Below are positions 52,253 to 59,806 of a stretch of 64,000 nucleotides of DNA, piece after piece. The stretch covers positions 2,356,001 to 2,420,000 of the forward strand of contig NZ_CP154625.1 of the NCBI RefSeq assembly GCF_051148895.1, given 5' to 3'. The notes under the pieces are model-generated. The model was not told the origin of the DNA. It ran no database searches and saw only the letters and a program-made list of their open reading frames with translations. The DNA comes from Terrisporobacter vanillatitrophus. Lineage in GTDB: Bacteria; Bacillota; Clostridia; Peptostreptococcales; Peptostreptococcaceae. The first letter of the stretch is position 1, and every line of letters starts with the position of its first letter. The position numbers were made by a program, and so were the translations under genes.

Positions 52253-52277
52253 AAAAAAGCAGTCCCAAAGGGACTAC
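52253..52277 (-). terminator. terminator of the queuosine salvage operon, at the intron insertion site
   Basis: AGTCCC TTT GGGACT forms the stem-loop, followed by GC and TTTTTT on the minus strand. The intron 5' end lies three bases downstream. Confidence 0.88.
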
Positions 52278-52280
52278 TTC

Positions 52281-52970
52281 TTAATCTCCTACTCCAAAAT
52301 CTGTATTGTTAAACAAAATCTCTATATTAGGATTATCTATTAAAAACTTATATTTTTCACTAAACCAAGCAACTAATTTTTCATCCCTTTTTACTTTAGA
52401 TGAATTATTAATAAAAACATTAACTGTTGCATGTTCAAAATACTTTTGTACAATTTCCATATCTTTATCAATCATTTCTTTAGTTTGACCTTTTATACCT
52501 ACCATAATACAGGGAGAATCAAAATATTTTTTCAACTCTTCAACTGTCTCAAATTTTGCATTTTTATTAAGATATCCATTTCTAAAGTCATTGTCAAAAG
52601 TCTCCACGCCTATCTTAAAGGTTATTGGTATTTCAAAGAAATCTCTCATTTGTTGAATTTTATTTTTGTATATCCAATGACTTTCTAAAAATAATCTTTC
52701 AATTTTCTTTTCTTTGATTATTTCCTTTATTTTAAGTAAAGTATCCTTAGGAATTTCAAAGCAACTACCCGAATTTATTACTTCCAATACTTTATATTTA
52801 CCAGTAATATTTTCTAGTACTTCAAAATTTAGTTTATTTATCTCTTCTTCATTCTTAGAGTTATCTAATATATAATCACAAAAGTTGCATTTTCCCCATT
52901 TGCATGGAAACGCTTTAAGTAGTACTATTTCACGCTGATTTTTATTTATTACTTCACTATATCTATCCAT
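52281..52970 (-). CDS. queL: QueL-like radical SAM queuine lyase
   Basis: A 229-residue protein of the radical-SAM-like group that includes QueL. The expected cluster cysteines are C23, C28 and C31 in FPCKWGKCNFCDY. Spacing is Cx4Cx2C rather than the standard Cx3Cx2C. VLEVINSGSCFEIP, ERLFLESHW and FKIGVETFDNDFRNGYLN follow the radical SAM barrel pattern. QueL is known from C. difficile to convert queuine to preQ1. The gene follows an ECF transporter S-subunit and a nucleoside hydrolase, the same set as in that pathway. The start at 52970 overlaps the S-subunit gene by eight bases. ATG 52979 is an alternative. Confidence 0.78.
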   Translation of the reverse strand: MDRYSEVINKNQREIVLLKAFPCKWGKCNFCDYILDNSKNEEEINKLNFEVLENITGKYKVLEVINSGSCFEIPKDTLLKIKEIIKEKKIERLFLESHWIYKNKIQQMRDFFEIPITFKIGVETFDNDFRNGYLNKNAKFETVEELKKYFDSPCIMVGIKGQTKEMIDKDMEIVQKYFEHATVNVFINNSSKVKRDEKLVAWFSEKYKFLIDNPNIEILFNNTDFGVGD

Positions 52971-53541
52971 GTTGTTCATTCACCTTCTGTTTAAATGATA
53001 ATTTATAACTTTTAGGTAAAGCTGCTATACCTAAAGCTACTAAAACTACAGCTAAGAATTTATCTGCATAATCTGTACATACTTGAGTTATAAATACACT
53101 AACTATCATTGGTACATTAAAATGACTTAATATTTGTACTATATAAGAAGAACCAGAAGATGTGACTCCTCCAAATAAAAATGCTGCTATTACTGCACTT
53201 ATAATACTTGTTGGTAAAGTAAATATAAATACTCCAAATGGTGTTTTCTTACCACTCAAAAATCCTTTTTCATACATTAATCCTGCTAAAAGTCCTGTAC
53301 TAATTTGTACTGGTGCAAAATACAATGAATATGAATCAAAAGTCATACCACTTATTAAACTACCACATACTCCAGTCATAACTGCAAATTTAGGTCCTAA
53401 TAAACAAGCTACTAATATTGTTCCTATGGAGTCTAAATAAATAGGTAGTCTTAATGTTAAAGCTATCAATGCTCCTATTATATTTAAAGAAATCCCCATT
53501 GCCATCAAAGTTAAATTTCTTGTGTTCATACTCTTATTCAT
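52963..53541 (-). CDS. qrtT: ECF transporter S component, probably for queuine/queuosine
   Basis: A 192-residue membrane protein with six helices. It is a substrate-binding S component of an energy-coupling factor transporter, with MNTRNLTLMAMGISLNIIGALIALTL and LAVVLVALGIAALPKSYKLSF at its ends. The N-terminal stretch resembles the ArxxxA-like face that docks the shared EcfT. No EcfA or EcfT genes are in the window, so it uses a shared module elsewhere. GGGGG lies before the ATG, within the end of the queK gene. Location between queK and queL, behind a preQ1 riboswitch, gives the substrate assignment. Confidence 0.83.
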   Translation of the reverse strand: MNKSMNTRNLTLMAMGISLNIIGALIALTLRLPIYLDSIGTILVACLLGPKFAVMTGVCGSLISGMTFDSYSLYFAPVQISTGLLAGLMYEKGFLSGKKTPFGVFIFTLPTSIISAVIAAFLFGGVTSSGSSYIVQILSHFNVPMIVSVFITQVCTDYADKFLAVVLVALGIAALPKSYKLSFKQKVNEQHG

Positions 53542-53542
53542 T

Positions 53543-54508
53543 TTATATTACCCCCTGGATTTTATCTATTTCATTTTCATATTCTTTAAATATTCTTTTT
53601 AAGAACATTTTCATAAAAGCTTTTTCATCTACTTCTGTTAAAACATAAGCATTTGCTTCATTTTTGTAAAAGTTAAATGAGTCTACTATAGATTGACCCA
53701 TAGCCACTCCTTCATGAACAACTTCTACATAAGAATTAAAGCCTTTACATAAATTTCTATCAATGAAATATGCAACCGCAAGAGGATCATTAATTACACA
53801 TCCTATTATGTGCTCTTGTTCCCAATGGAAATCTATATAAAATCTTGTTATTTCACTTATAAATTTTGATTTTTCCTTATCAAGTCTATTTATAAACTCA
53901 ATAATATTTGGTGTTAGAACTATTTTCCTAGTTACATCTAGGCCTACCATATGAATTTTTTTAGGTAAGTTTTTGTAAACATAATCAGCTGCATGAGGAT
54001 CTACCCAATAATTAAACTCTGCAACTGGTGAACAGTTTCCATGTATCCTAAAGGCTCCACCCATAGATACAAATTCGTCTAAGTTATTGAAAACTTCTTG
54101 ATTCTTCATTAAAGCTTTTGCAATATTAGTCATTGGACCTAAAGCTATTATAGATACTTTTTCATTATTTTTTAAGGTATCAATAATAAAGTCTACTCCA
54201 CCATCTAATATTTCTTTGTTTACATCTTCATAGAAATTCTCTCCTATACCATCTTCTCCATGAGTATCTTGTGCCGTTACAAGATTTCTTTTCAGTGGTA
54301 ATCTTTCTCCCACATAAACTGGTATATCTAGTCTTTTCGATATTTGAAGTGCTTTTGAAGCATTTTTCGCTCCTATATCTGCTGGTACGTTACCACTACA
54401 GATTGTAAGTCCTACAACTTCTAACTCCTCGGAATTTAAAGCTAGAAGTATTGCCAGGCAGTCGTCTATACCCGGGTCACAATCAATTATTACTTTTCTT
54501 TTTTCCAT
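53543..54508 (-). CDS. queK: queuosine hydrolase (IUNH-like nucleoside hydrolase)
   Basis: A 321-residue nucleoside hydrolase. The calcium/ribose motif DCDPGIDD is at D9-D16. GPMTNIAKALMKN, then SMGGAFRIHGNCSPVAEFN and INDPLAVAYFID supply further ribose contacts. Members with this gene context have been shown in C. difficile to free queuine from queuosine. Ordinary inosine/uridine hydrolases are similar, so the role rests on the QueL and ECF genes and on the preQ1-I aptamer upstream. AGGAGGAGAT before the ATG is partly hidden in a hairpin with ATCTCCT. Confidence 0.82.
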   Translation of the reverse strand: MEKRKVIIDCDPGIDDCLAILLALNSEELEVVGLTICSGNVPADIGAKNASKALQISKRLDIPVYVGERLPLKRNLVTAQDTHGEDGIGENFYEDVNKEILDGGVDFIIDTLKNNEKVSIIALGPMTNIAKALMKNQEVFNNLDEFVSMGGAFRIHGNCSPVAEFNYWVDPHAADYVYKNLPKKIHMVGLDVTRKIVLTPNIIEFINRLDKEKSKFISEITRFYIDFHWEQEHIIGCVINDPLAVAYFIDRNLCKGFNSYVEVVHEGVAMGQSIVDSFNFYKNEANAYVLTEVDEKAFMKMFLKRIFKEYENEIDKIQGVI

Positions 54509-54513
54509 ATTTT

Positions 54514-54541
54514 ATCTCCTCCTAATCTTTCTAAAGGAGAT
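54514..54541 (-). promoter_or_regulatory. ribosome-site-hiding hairpin before queK
   Basis: ATCTCCT (54535-54541) can pair with AGGAGAT (54514-54520), which contains the queK ribosome site. This fits translational control as part of the preQ1 riboswitch expression platform. Confidence 0.6.
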
Positions 54542-54611
54542 CCTATACGCTTTTTTGCACAAAAAAGCCGTATCTAAGGATTAACTTAAATACTGCCACT
54601 AAATAAGCTAA

Positions 54612-54646
54612 CCTAGTTTTTTATACTTGGAGGATCTCGAACAAGT
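54612..54646 (-). ncRNA. preQ1-I riboswitch aptamer
   Basis: On the minus strand ACTTG pairs with CAAGT around the loop TTCGAGATCCTC, followed by ATAAAAAACTAGG. The closing AUAAAAAACUA motif and the UUC-AG-U-CC loop match the class I preQ1 aptamer, and the 35-base length is typical. It lies about 100 bases upstream of queK and would sense preQ1, the product of QueL. Confidence 0.82.
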
Positions 54647-54708
54647 CCTAGGAAATTCCTAGAGTTTTTAATATTATATTTTAATACGACCAATATTATA
54701 ACATAAAA

Positions 54709-54733
54709 AAAGAAAGGTATAAACCCTTCTTTT
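54709..54733 (-). terminator. terminator of the cytidine deaminase gene
   Basis: AAAGAA.GGT pairs with ACC.TTCTTT (one mismatch) around TTTA, then TTTT. It lies about 80 bases after the cdd stop. Confidence 0.65.
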
Positions 54734-54813
54734 AGTTATGTTAAATTTTAAGCAACGAATTTCCCTACAGCAAAGAAAAGGTATATCATCGTCGCCATAA
54801 ACAATAAAATTAT

Positions 54814-55236
54814 TTATTTTAAATTTGCTGGTCCAAATCCCAATGGTAATATTTCTTCCAGTGTATATTCTATATAATCATCAAGATTATTTCTATCTTT
54901 TGCTAAGTAAATTTTAAATTCTTTTGGTTTACAAAATTCCATCATTACCTGTCTGCATACTCCACATGGTGAACAATATTCCCCTGATTCACCTACTTTG
55001 CCACCTACTATAGCAATGGCATCAAACTCTTTTTGTCCCTCTGATACTGCTTTAAAGAAAGCTGTTCTTTCAGCACAATTTGTTGGAGTATAAGATGCAT
55101 TTTCAATGTTGCAACCTTGATATATTTTTCCATTTTTGCCAAGTAAAGCTGCCCCAACATTAAAATTAGAATATGGTGCATAGCTCATCTCTTGTGCTTC
55201 AAAGGCATTTTTTATTAATAATTGTATATTATTCAT
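54814..55236 (-). CDS. cdd: cytidine deaminase
   Basis: A 140-residue deaminase. The zinc ligands are C54, C91 and C94 with E56 as the proton shuttle, in TNCAERTAFF and CSPCGVCRQV. NFNVGAALLGKNGKIYQGCNIENASY is the ribose and base pocket. It converts cytidine or deoxycytidine to uridine. The gene is between the queuosine operon and a glycosyltransferase gene and has its own terminator. The ribosome site GGAAGGG is a little far from the ATG. Confidence 0.95.
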   Translation of the reverse strand: MNNIQLLIKNAFEAQEMSYAPYSNFNVGAALLGKNGKIYQGCNIENASYTPTNCAERTAFFKAVSEGQKEFDAIAIVGGKVGESGEYCSPCGVCRQVMMEFCKPKEFKIYLAKDRNNLDDYIEYTLEEILPLGFGPANLK

Positions 55237-55416
55237 AAATTTTCAATATCCCTTCCAATTTAATACTTTAATATATTTGATTTAATATATTTGATATATA
55301 CATACAAATATATAAAGGATAATTATTATAACATCTATAAATGAAAAAGTATATATCTTTTTAAAATTTATTTATAACTATTATCTACTAATTATAATAT
55401 ATATAATACAATCATT

Positions 55417-56634
55417 TTATACGATTAATTTTATGATTTTATCTATCTTTTTGCCAAGACCATCCCAAGTTTTATTTGTCATATTTATCTCAGGTCTTTT
55501 TTCATCTTTTCTAATTACATTTATTAGTTTTTCCATATTTTCTGCAATATTTTCTTCAAACTTAGGTAAATCATCTTTTAAAGGAGTCGTGCAATTTATC
55601 ATTCTAGGCATTTGCAAATATAATATGTTATCAGAACTATTTATTTCTTCCCCAATAAAATCTTCCAACCCATTAATTTTACTAACTATTACTTTACATC
55701 CACATGATAAAGCTTCTAGTACAACAATTGGAAGTCCTTCATAAAATGAGGGCAATATAAAGATATGACTTTTGTTAAATAACTCCGATAATTCTATATG
55801 ATTTAATCTTCCATTAAAATTAACTTTATACCTAGTTTTTTTTGATAGCGCTATTATTTTATCAATCTCTTCTTTATCACTTCCACTACCTGCTATATTT
55901 ACTACGATATCTCCTTTATTATAATTTAGAAGATTAAGACTATTTAACAAAGACTTTATCCCTTTGCTCTCACAAATTTTGCCTGCATAAGTTATATTAA
56001 TTTCTTCACCTGCTTTGTAATTTTTGTTGTAAAAAATTTTGTCGTCATAGCCACTGCCTATAACTGTAACCTTGTCATCTTCTAAATTAAAAATCTTAAT
56101 TATTTCTTCTTTTTGCACATTATGTAAAGCAAAAAAATAATCCAGCTTATTTATATTTGAAATAATATAGTCTTTTTCTAAATTTATATTTTTCAATTGT
56201 CTAAGACAAGTTCCATGACAAATCCCCACTACTTTAATATCTTTTACTTTTTCTCTTACGAAACTTGTAATTAGATATAAATGATTACATATAATAATAT
56301 CTGGTTTAAAGTCCTTTATTGTTGTATTTAAAATACTTAAAAACTCTTCTTTAATTTTATTTATCATATCTTCAGTAAGATCTTTATATTTTGTACTTTC
56401 ATAGGGCATAATATCACTCATACCTATTACTGGAAAAGGTAATTTAGGAGTATTATAAGTCATTGGATAAAACTTTATCTTATCATTAAGATAAAGTTTT
56501 TCATCTTTTATATCAATACCTGCTATTATACCTTGATCATGGCCTATTTTATGTAAACTTTCAATTACTCCATTCATATATACACCACTACCTGTGCTAT
56601 TTGGTTTTTGAGCTGTAATATGTAATATTCTCAT
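55417..56634 (-). CDS. glycosyltransferase family 4-like protein
   Basis: A 405-residue GT-B glycosyltransferase. MRILHITAQKPNSTGSGVYMNGVI is the N-terminal acceptor domain. The C-terminal donor domain has ITYAGKICESKGIKSLL, FNGRLNHIELSELFNKSHIFILPSFYEG and the E-x7-E motif in PSFYEGLPIVVLEALSCG. It is probably cytosolic. The sugar and acceptor are unknown. I chose the ATG at 56634. The first ATG at 56643 overlaps AAAAGG. It follows the PP2C-like gene by 14 bases, so the two are co-transcribed, which is an unusual pairing. No capsule or teichoic acid genes are nearby. Confidence 0.85.
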   Translation of the reverse strand: MRILHITAQKPNSTGSGVYMNGVIESLHKIGHDQGIIAGIDIKDEKLYLNDKIKFYPMTYNTPKLPFPVIGMSDIMPYESTKYKDLTEDMINKIKEEFLSILNTTIKDFKPDIIICNHLYLITSFVREKVKDIKVVGICHGTCLRQLKNINLEKDYIISNINKLDYFFALHNVQKEEIIKIFNLEDDKVTVIGSGYDDKIFYNKNYKAGEEINITYAGKICESKGIKSLLNSLNLLNYNKGDIVVNIAGSGSDKEEIDKIIALSKKTRYKVNFNGRLNHIELSELFNKSHIFILPSFYEGLPIVVLEALSCGCKVIVSKINGLEDFIGEEINSSDNILYLQMPRMINCTTPLKDDLPKFEENIAENMEKLINVIRKDEKRPEINMTNKTWDGLGKKIDKIIKLIV

Positions 56635-56648
56635 ATCATCCATCCTTT

Positions 56649-57506
56649 TTATTTTTTTGTAATATGTAAGTAGACGCAGGATGAATCATCACTTTCTTTA
56701 AATCTTGGAAATATCATACCATTATTATCTTTTTTTTCCAATTCCCTAATTTTCTCATTAATATATTCAATACCTTTGCTCTTCCCTACTTCTATCATTT
56801 CATTTTCTTCAAAAATATTATATCTATCCCAGGCACAAGAAAATCCATCGCTACTCATCATAATTTTGACTTCATCTTCTATATCAATATAACCATGTAT
56901 AGATTTTTCAACAGCATCCTTATTAAATTCTAATATCCAATACCCTTTGTCACTATTCTTCTTAAGTCTGTTTTCAATTATAAAAGGAAGTAAAATATCC
57001 TTTTTTTCTAATATAGTTAAATTACTGCTTTTATTAAGCTTTTCCATCTTTAAAAATACTTTTTCATCAAGTTTGCAGACGCGTTCATCTTTGATCTTTA
57101 TATTTTCATCTAATTTATTTAATAATAAAGTACAATCTCCAAAAATAATATACTCCAGTTTATCCTTATAAAATTTTATTATTATTGCAGAGGCTGAAGG
57201 TAAATCTAGATTTTCAATTTTTAGCTCATTTAATTTTAATAAATACTCTTTTTTTATATTTTCTAATCCCTCTAGTACTATTTCTTTTAATGAAATATCT
57301 TTACTTACATTTTCTTGTAAGTATTGATTCCACCAAGATACGTACCACTTGGCATCGCTTTCTTTAGATATTAAGTTTTTATTATTCAGGCCTGTAGCTC
57401 CATCTAATACCCACGCACCTTTTTTACATAATCCAACCATATCTTCATTATAAATTCCACTACCTTTATCACAAAGTAGCTCAAATTCCTTAATATCTAT
57501 TTCCAT
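56649..57506 (-). CDS. PP2C-like phosphatase domain protein
   Basis: A 285-residue protein resembling PP2C Ser/Thr phosphatases. NEDMVG (E21, D22) and WVLDGATG (D35, G36) are near the start. IFGDCTLL, MMSSDGFSCAWD and the closing ESDDSSCVYL follow, so most metal ligands of the family are present. The start at 57506 follows GGAGG. The frame is open to 57581 without a site. It is upstream of a glycosyltransferase gene in one operon. It may control that enzyme or another protein by dephosphorylation. No partner kinase is in the window. Confidence 0.75.
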   Translation of the reverse strand: MEIDIKEFELLCDKGSGIYNEDMVGLCKKGAWVLDGATGLNNKNLISKESDAKWYVSWWNQYLQENVSKDISLKEIVLEGLENIKKEYLLKLNELKIENLDLPSASAIIIKFYKDKLEYIIFGDCTLLLNKLDENIKIKDERVCKLDEKVFLKMEKLNKSSNLTILEKKDILLPFIIENRLKKNSDKGYWILEFNKDAVEKSIHGYIDIEDEVKIMMSSDGFSCAWDRYNIFEENEMIEVGKSKGIEYINEKIRELEKKDNNGMIFPRFKESDDSSCVYLHITKK

Positions 57507-57609
57507 AGTTTCCTCCAAATTAAGATATAAATATTTATCTGTAAATATTATTGTATAGTAAATATAAATTATTACAACCATTTCTTAGTAAGCAAAGTTT
57601 ACTACTCTT

Positions 57610-57647
57610 AAAAAAAGCTGCATCACCAGTTAGTGATACAACTTTTT
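57610..57647 (-). terminator. terminator of the HD/lipoprotein/two-component operon
   Basis: AAAAGTTG.ATCAC pairs with GTGAT.CAGCTTTT (mismatches at two places) around a short loop, followed by TTTTTTT. It lies directly after the histidine kinase stop. Confidence 0.8.
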
Positions 57648-57648
57648 A

Positions 57649-59079
57649 TTATATAGATTCAATAATTTTATTTTTTAATGTGAAAGTTATGTTTGTACCA
57701 ACACCTTTTTCACTATCTATTATCATTTTACCACCATGTAATTTTACTATTTCATTACTTATAGCAAGACCAAGTCCACTACCTGATTTATTGTAATCTT
57801 CTTGGAAAAACTTATCTAAAACTTTAGTTAAGTTTTCTTTATTAATACCCACACCATTATCTGTAACAGTAAATGTAGTAAATTCTTCTCCTTGTGATAC
57901 AACTACAACAACATATCCACCCTCTGCAGTAAACTTGATGGCATTTTGAACCAAGTTGATTAAAACTTGTCTAAGTCTATTTTTATCGCCTTGAATATCA
58001 AAAATTTCTTCTGTTTTAAATTCTGTAAGAAGTGTAATATTTTTTTCATTTGCCTTAACAGCCAACTGAGTTACTACACCTTTTGCCAGTTTAGTTACAT
58101 CTACCATATCGATTTGAAGTCTTATTCTGTCTGAAGATAGACGAGAGAAATCTAGTAAATCTTCTACTAACGAGATCATTCTTTCTGTTTCATCTTGTAT
58201 TATTCCAAGACCTAAATCCAGTTCTTCTTTACCAATTCCCTCATAAGCTAAAGTTTCACTCCATCCTTTTATTGATGTTAAAGGTGTTCTAAGCTCATGA
58301 GATACAGAGGATATAAACTCTTCTTTTAGTTTTCTACTTTTATCAATTTCCACAGCCATATGCTCAAAAGTCCTAACAAGATCTCCGATTTCATCATCAT
58401 GTAATTGCTCTTTTTTCAATTTGATATTGTAATTTCCTTGAGCTAATTCATTGGCAAACTGTTTTAAGTTTTTAATTGGTTTAATTAAAGACTCTGCAAA
58501 TCTTAAGCTAAGTAAGAATGCAATAATTAAGATAATCACACCTGCAACAATAAAAAAGAAAACAAGCTTAATTATGGTATCATCAATATTTCTTAACGAT
58601 AAGCTATACCTAACAACGCCCTCTATTTGGTTATTAAGTTTAAGTGGAACAGATATACTCATAACATGTTCATTTGTTCCTACAATATTATATGTATATG
58701 GTGTTAAATTACTACTTCCTTTTAATGCCTTATTTACATCTTCGTATTCATACTTTTCATTAGTTTTTATTCCATATCTATCTAATATTACATTTTTATT
58801 TTTATCTATAAACTCAATAGAAAAATTTGTATTACTATTTACTTTTCCTTTTTCGAAAATATTGGAAACTTTATTTTCAAAACTAGTAGACTCCATTCCT
58901 ACACCATCATATATATCCATAGTGTAGTTTGCTTGAGAAATTAAAGATTGTTTAGCAGAGTTGTAATAGAAGTTTTGAAGATAAAACATAAATAGCCCTT
59001 CAAATAATGCTACTGTTATAATTATCATTATAAAATAATACTTTATGACTCTTTTTCTCAGACCTTCTAAATGTAGCAC
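57649..59079 (-). CDS. sensor histidine kinase (PhoR/WalK-like)
   Basis: A 476-residue membrane kinase. TM1 is at 14-36 and TM2 at 171-193, with an outer sensor of about 130 residues. HAMP is at 194-246. HisKA has the phosphorylated H261 in SSVSHELRTPLTS. The ATP-binding domain has NLVQNAIKF (N box), VTDNGVGINKENL (G1), FFQEDYNKSGSGLGLAI (F/G2) and closing THG. The start is GTG, four bases after the regulator stop, so translation is linked. The trigger is unknown. It pairs with the OmpR-type regulator encoded upstream. Confidence 0.93.
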   Translation of the reverse strand: MLHLEGLRKRVIKYYFIMIIITVALFEGLFMFYLQNFYYNSAKQSLISQANYTMDIYDGVGMESTSFENKVSNIFEKGKVNSNTNFSIEFIDKNKNVILDRYGIKTNEKYEYEDVNKALKGSSNLTPYTYNIVGTNEHVMSISVPLKLNNQIEGVVRYSLSLRNIDDTIIKLVFFFIVAGVIILIIAFLLSLRFAESLIKPIKNLKQFANELAQGNYNIKLKKEQLHDDEIGDLVRTFEHMAVEIDKSRKLKEEFISSVSHELRTPLTSIKGWSETLAYEGIGKEELDLGLGIIQDETERMISLVEDLLDFSRLSSDRIRLQIDMVDVTKLAKGVVTQLAVKANEKNITLLTEFKTEEIFDIQGDKNRLRQVLINLVQNAIKFTAEGGYVVVVVSQGEEFTTFTVTDNGVGINKENLTKVLDKFFQEDYNKSGSGLGLAISNEIVKLHGGKMIIDSEKGVGTNITFTLKNKIIESI

Positions 59080-59082
59080 CTA

Positions 59083-59781
59083 TTATTCATCCTTTCTAAA
59101 ACAATATCCATAACCCCAAACTGTTTGGATGTACTTAGGTTTTGATGGATCATCTTCTATTTTATTTCTAATTCTTCTTATATTAACATCGACTATTTTA
59201 AAATCATATAAGTAATTACTTCCCCATACCTCATTTAGTATTTGATCTCTACTTAATGATTTTTTAGCATTTACCATTAAATACTTGACTATGGAGAATT
59301 CTGTAGGCGTTAATTCTATTTCTAATCCATTTTTATATAATTTTCTTTTATCTATGTTTAATACAAAAGGATCAGATATTATTTCATTACTCTTAAGCTT
59401 ATTATCGTCCTTTTTAACTCTTCTTATAAGAGCTGATACCCTTACTAACAATTCTTTTATACTAAATGGTTTTACAATATAATCATCTGCCCCAGATATA
59501 AATCCTTCTATTTTATCTTCTTCTTGACCTTTTGCTGTAAGCATAATAACTCCAATTTGATCAAATTGTTGTCTTATAAATTTACATACATCTATTCCAC
59601 TCATATCTGGTAACATTACATCAAGTAGTGCTATTGATATGTCTGGATGATTTGAAAGTTGCTCGATGGCTTCTGACCCACTTCCAGCTTCAATTATTTC
59701 ATATCCTTCTCTTTTTAAATTTATACTTACAAAACTTCTTATACCTATTTCATCTTCTAAAACTAATATTTTTTCCTTCAT
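59083..59781 (-). CDS. OmpR-family response regulator
   Basis: A 232-residue regulator. The receiver has D10/E11, the phosphorylated D54 (ALLDVMLPDM), LTAKG and YIVKPFS. The C-terminal winged HTH has ELTPTEFSIVKYLMVNAKKSLSRDQIL and VDVNIRRIRNKIEDDPSKPKYI. It is paired with the histidine kinase encoded four bases downstream. GGGAGG lies before the ATG. It is the third gene of the HD-lipoprotein-regulator-kinase operon. Confidence 0.95.
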   Translation of the reverse strand: MKEKILVLEDEIGIRSFVSINLKREGYEIIEAGSGSEAIEQLSNHPDISIALLDVMLPDMSGIDVCKFIRQQFDQIGVIMLTAKGQEEDKIEGFISGADDYIVKPFSIKELLVRVSALIRRVKKDDNKLKSNEIISDPFVLNIDKRKLYKNGLEIELTPTEFSIVKYLMVNAKKSLSRDQILNEVWGSNYLYDFKIVDVNIRRIRNKIEDDPSKPKYIQTVWGYGYCFRKDE

Positions 59782-59806
59782 TTTTTAATAATTCCTCCCA
59801 AAATTT

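Noticed and set aside
55255..55310. Repeated TTTAATATATTTGA-like units before cdd
   Set aside because: Two short copies in AT-rich DNA are likely by chance and fit no known element.
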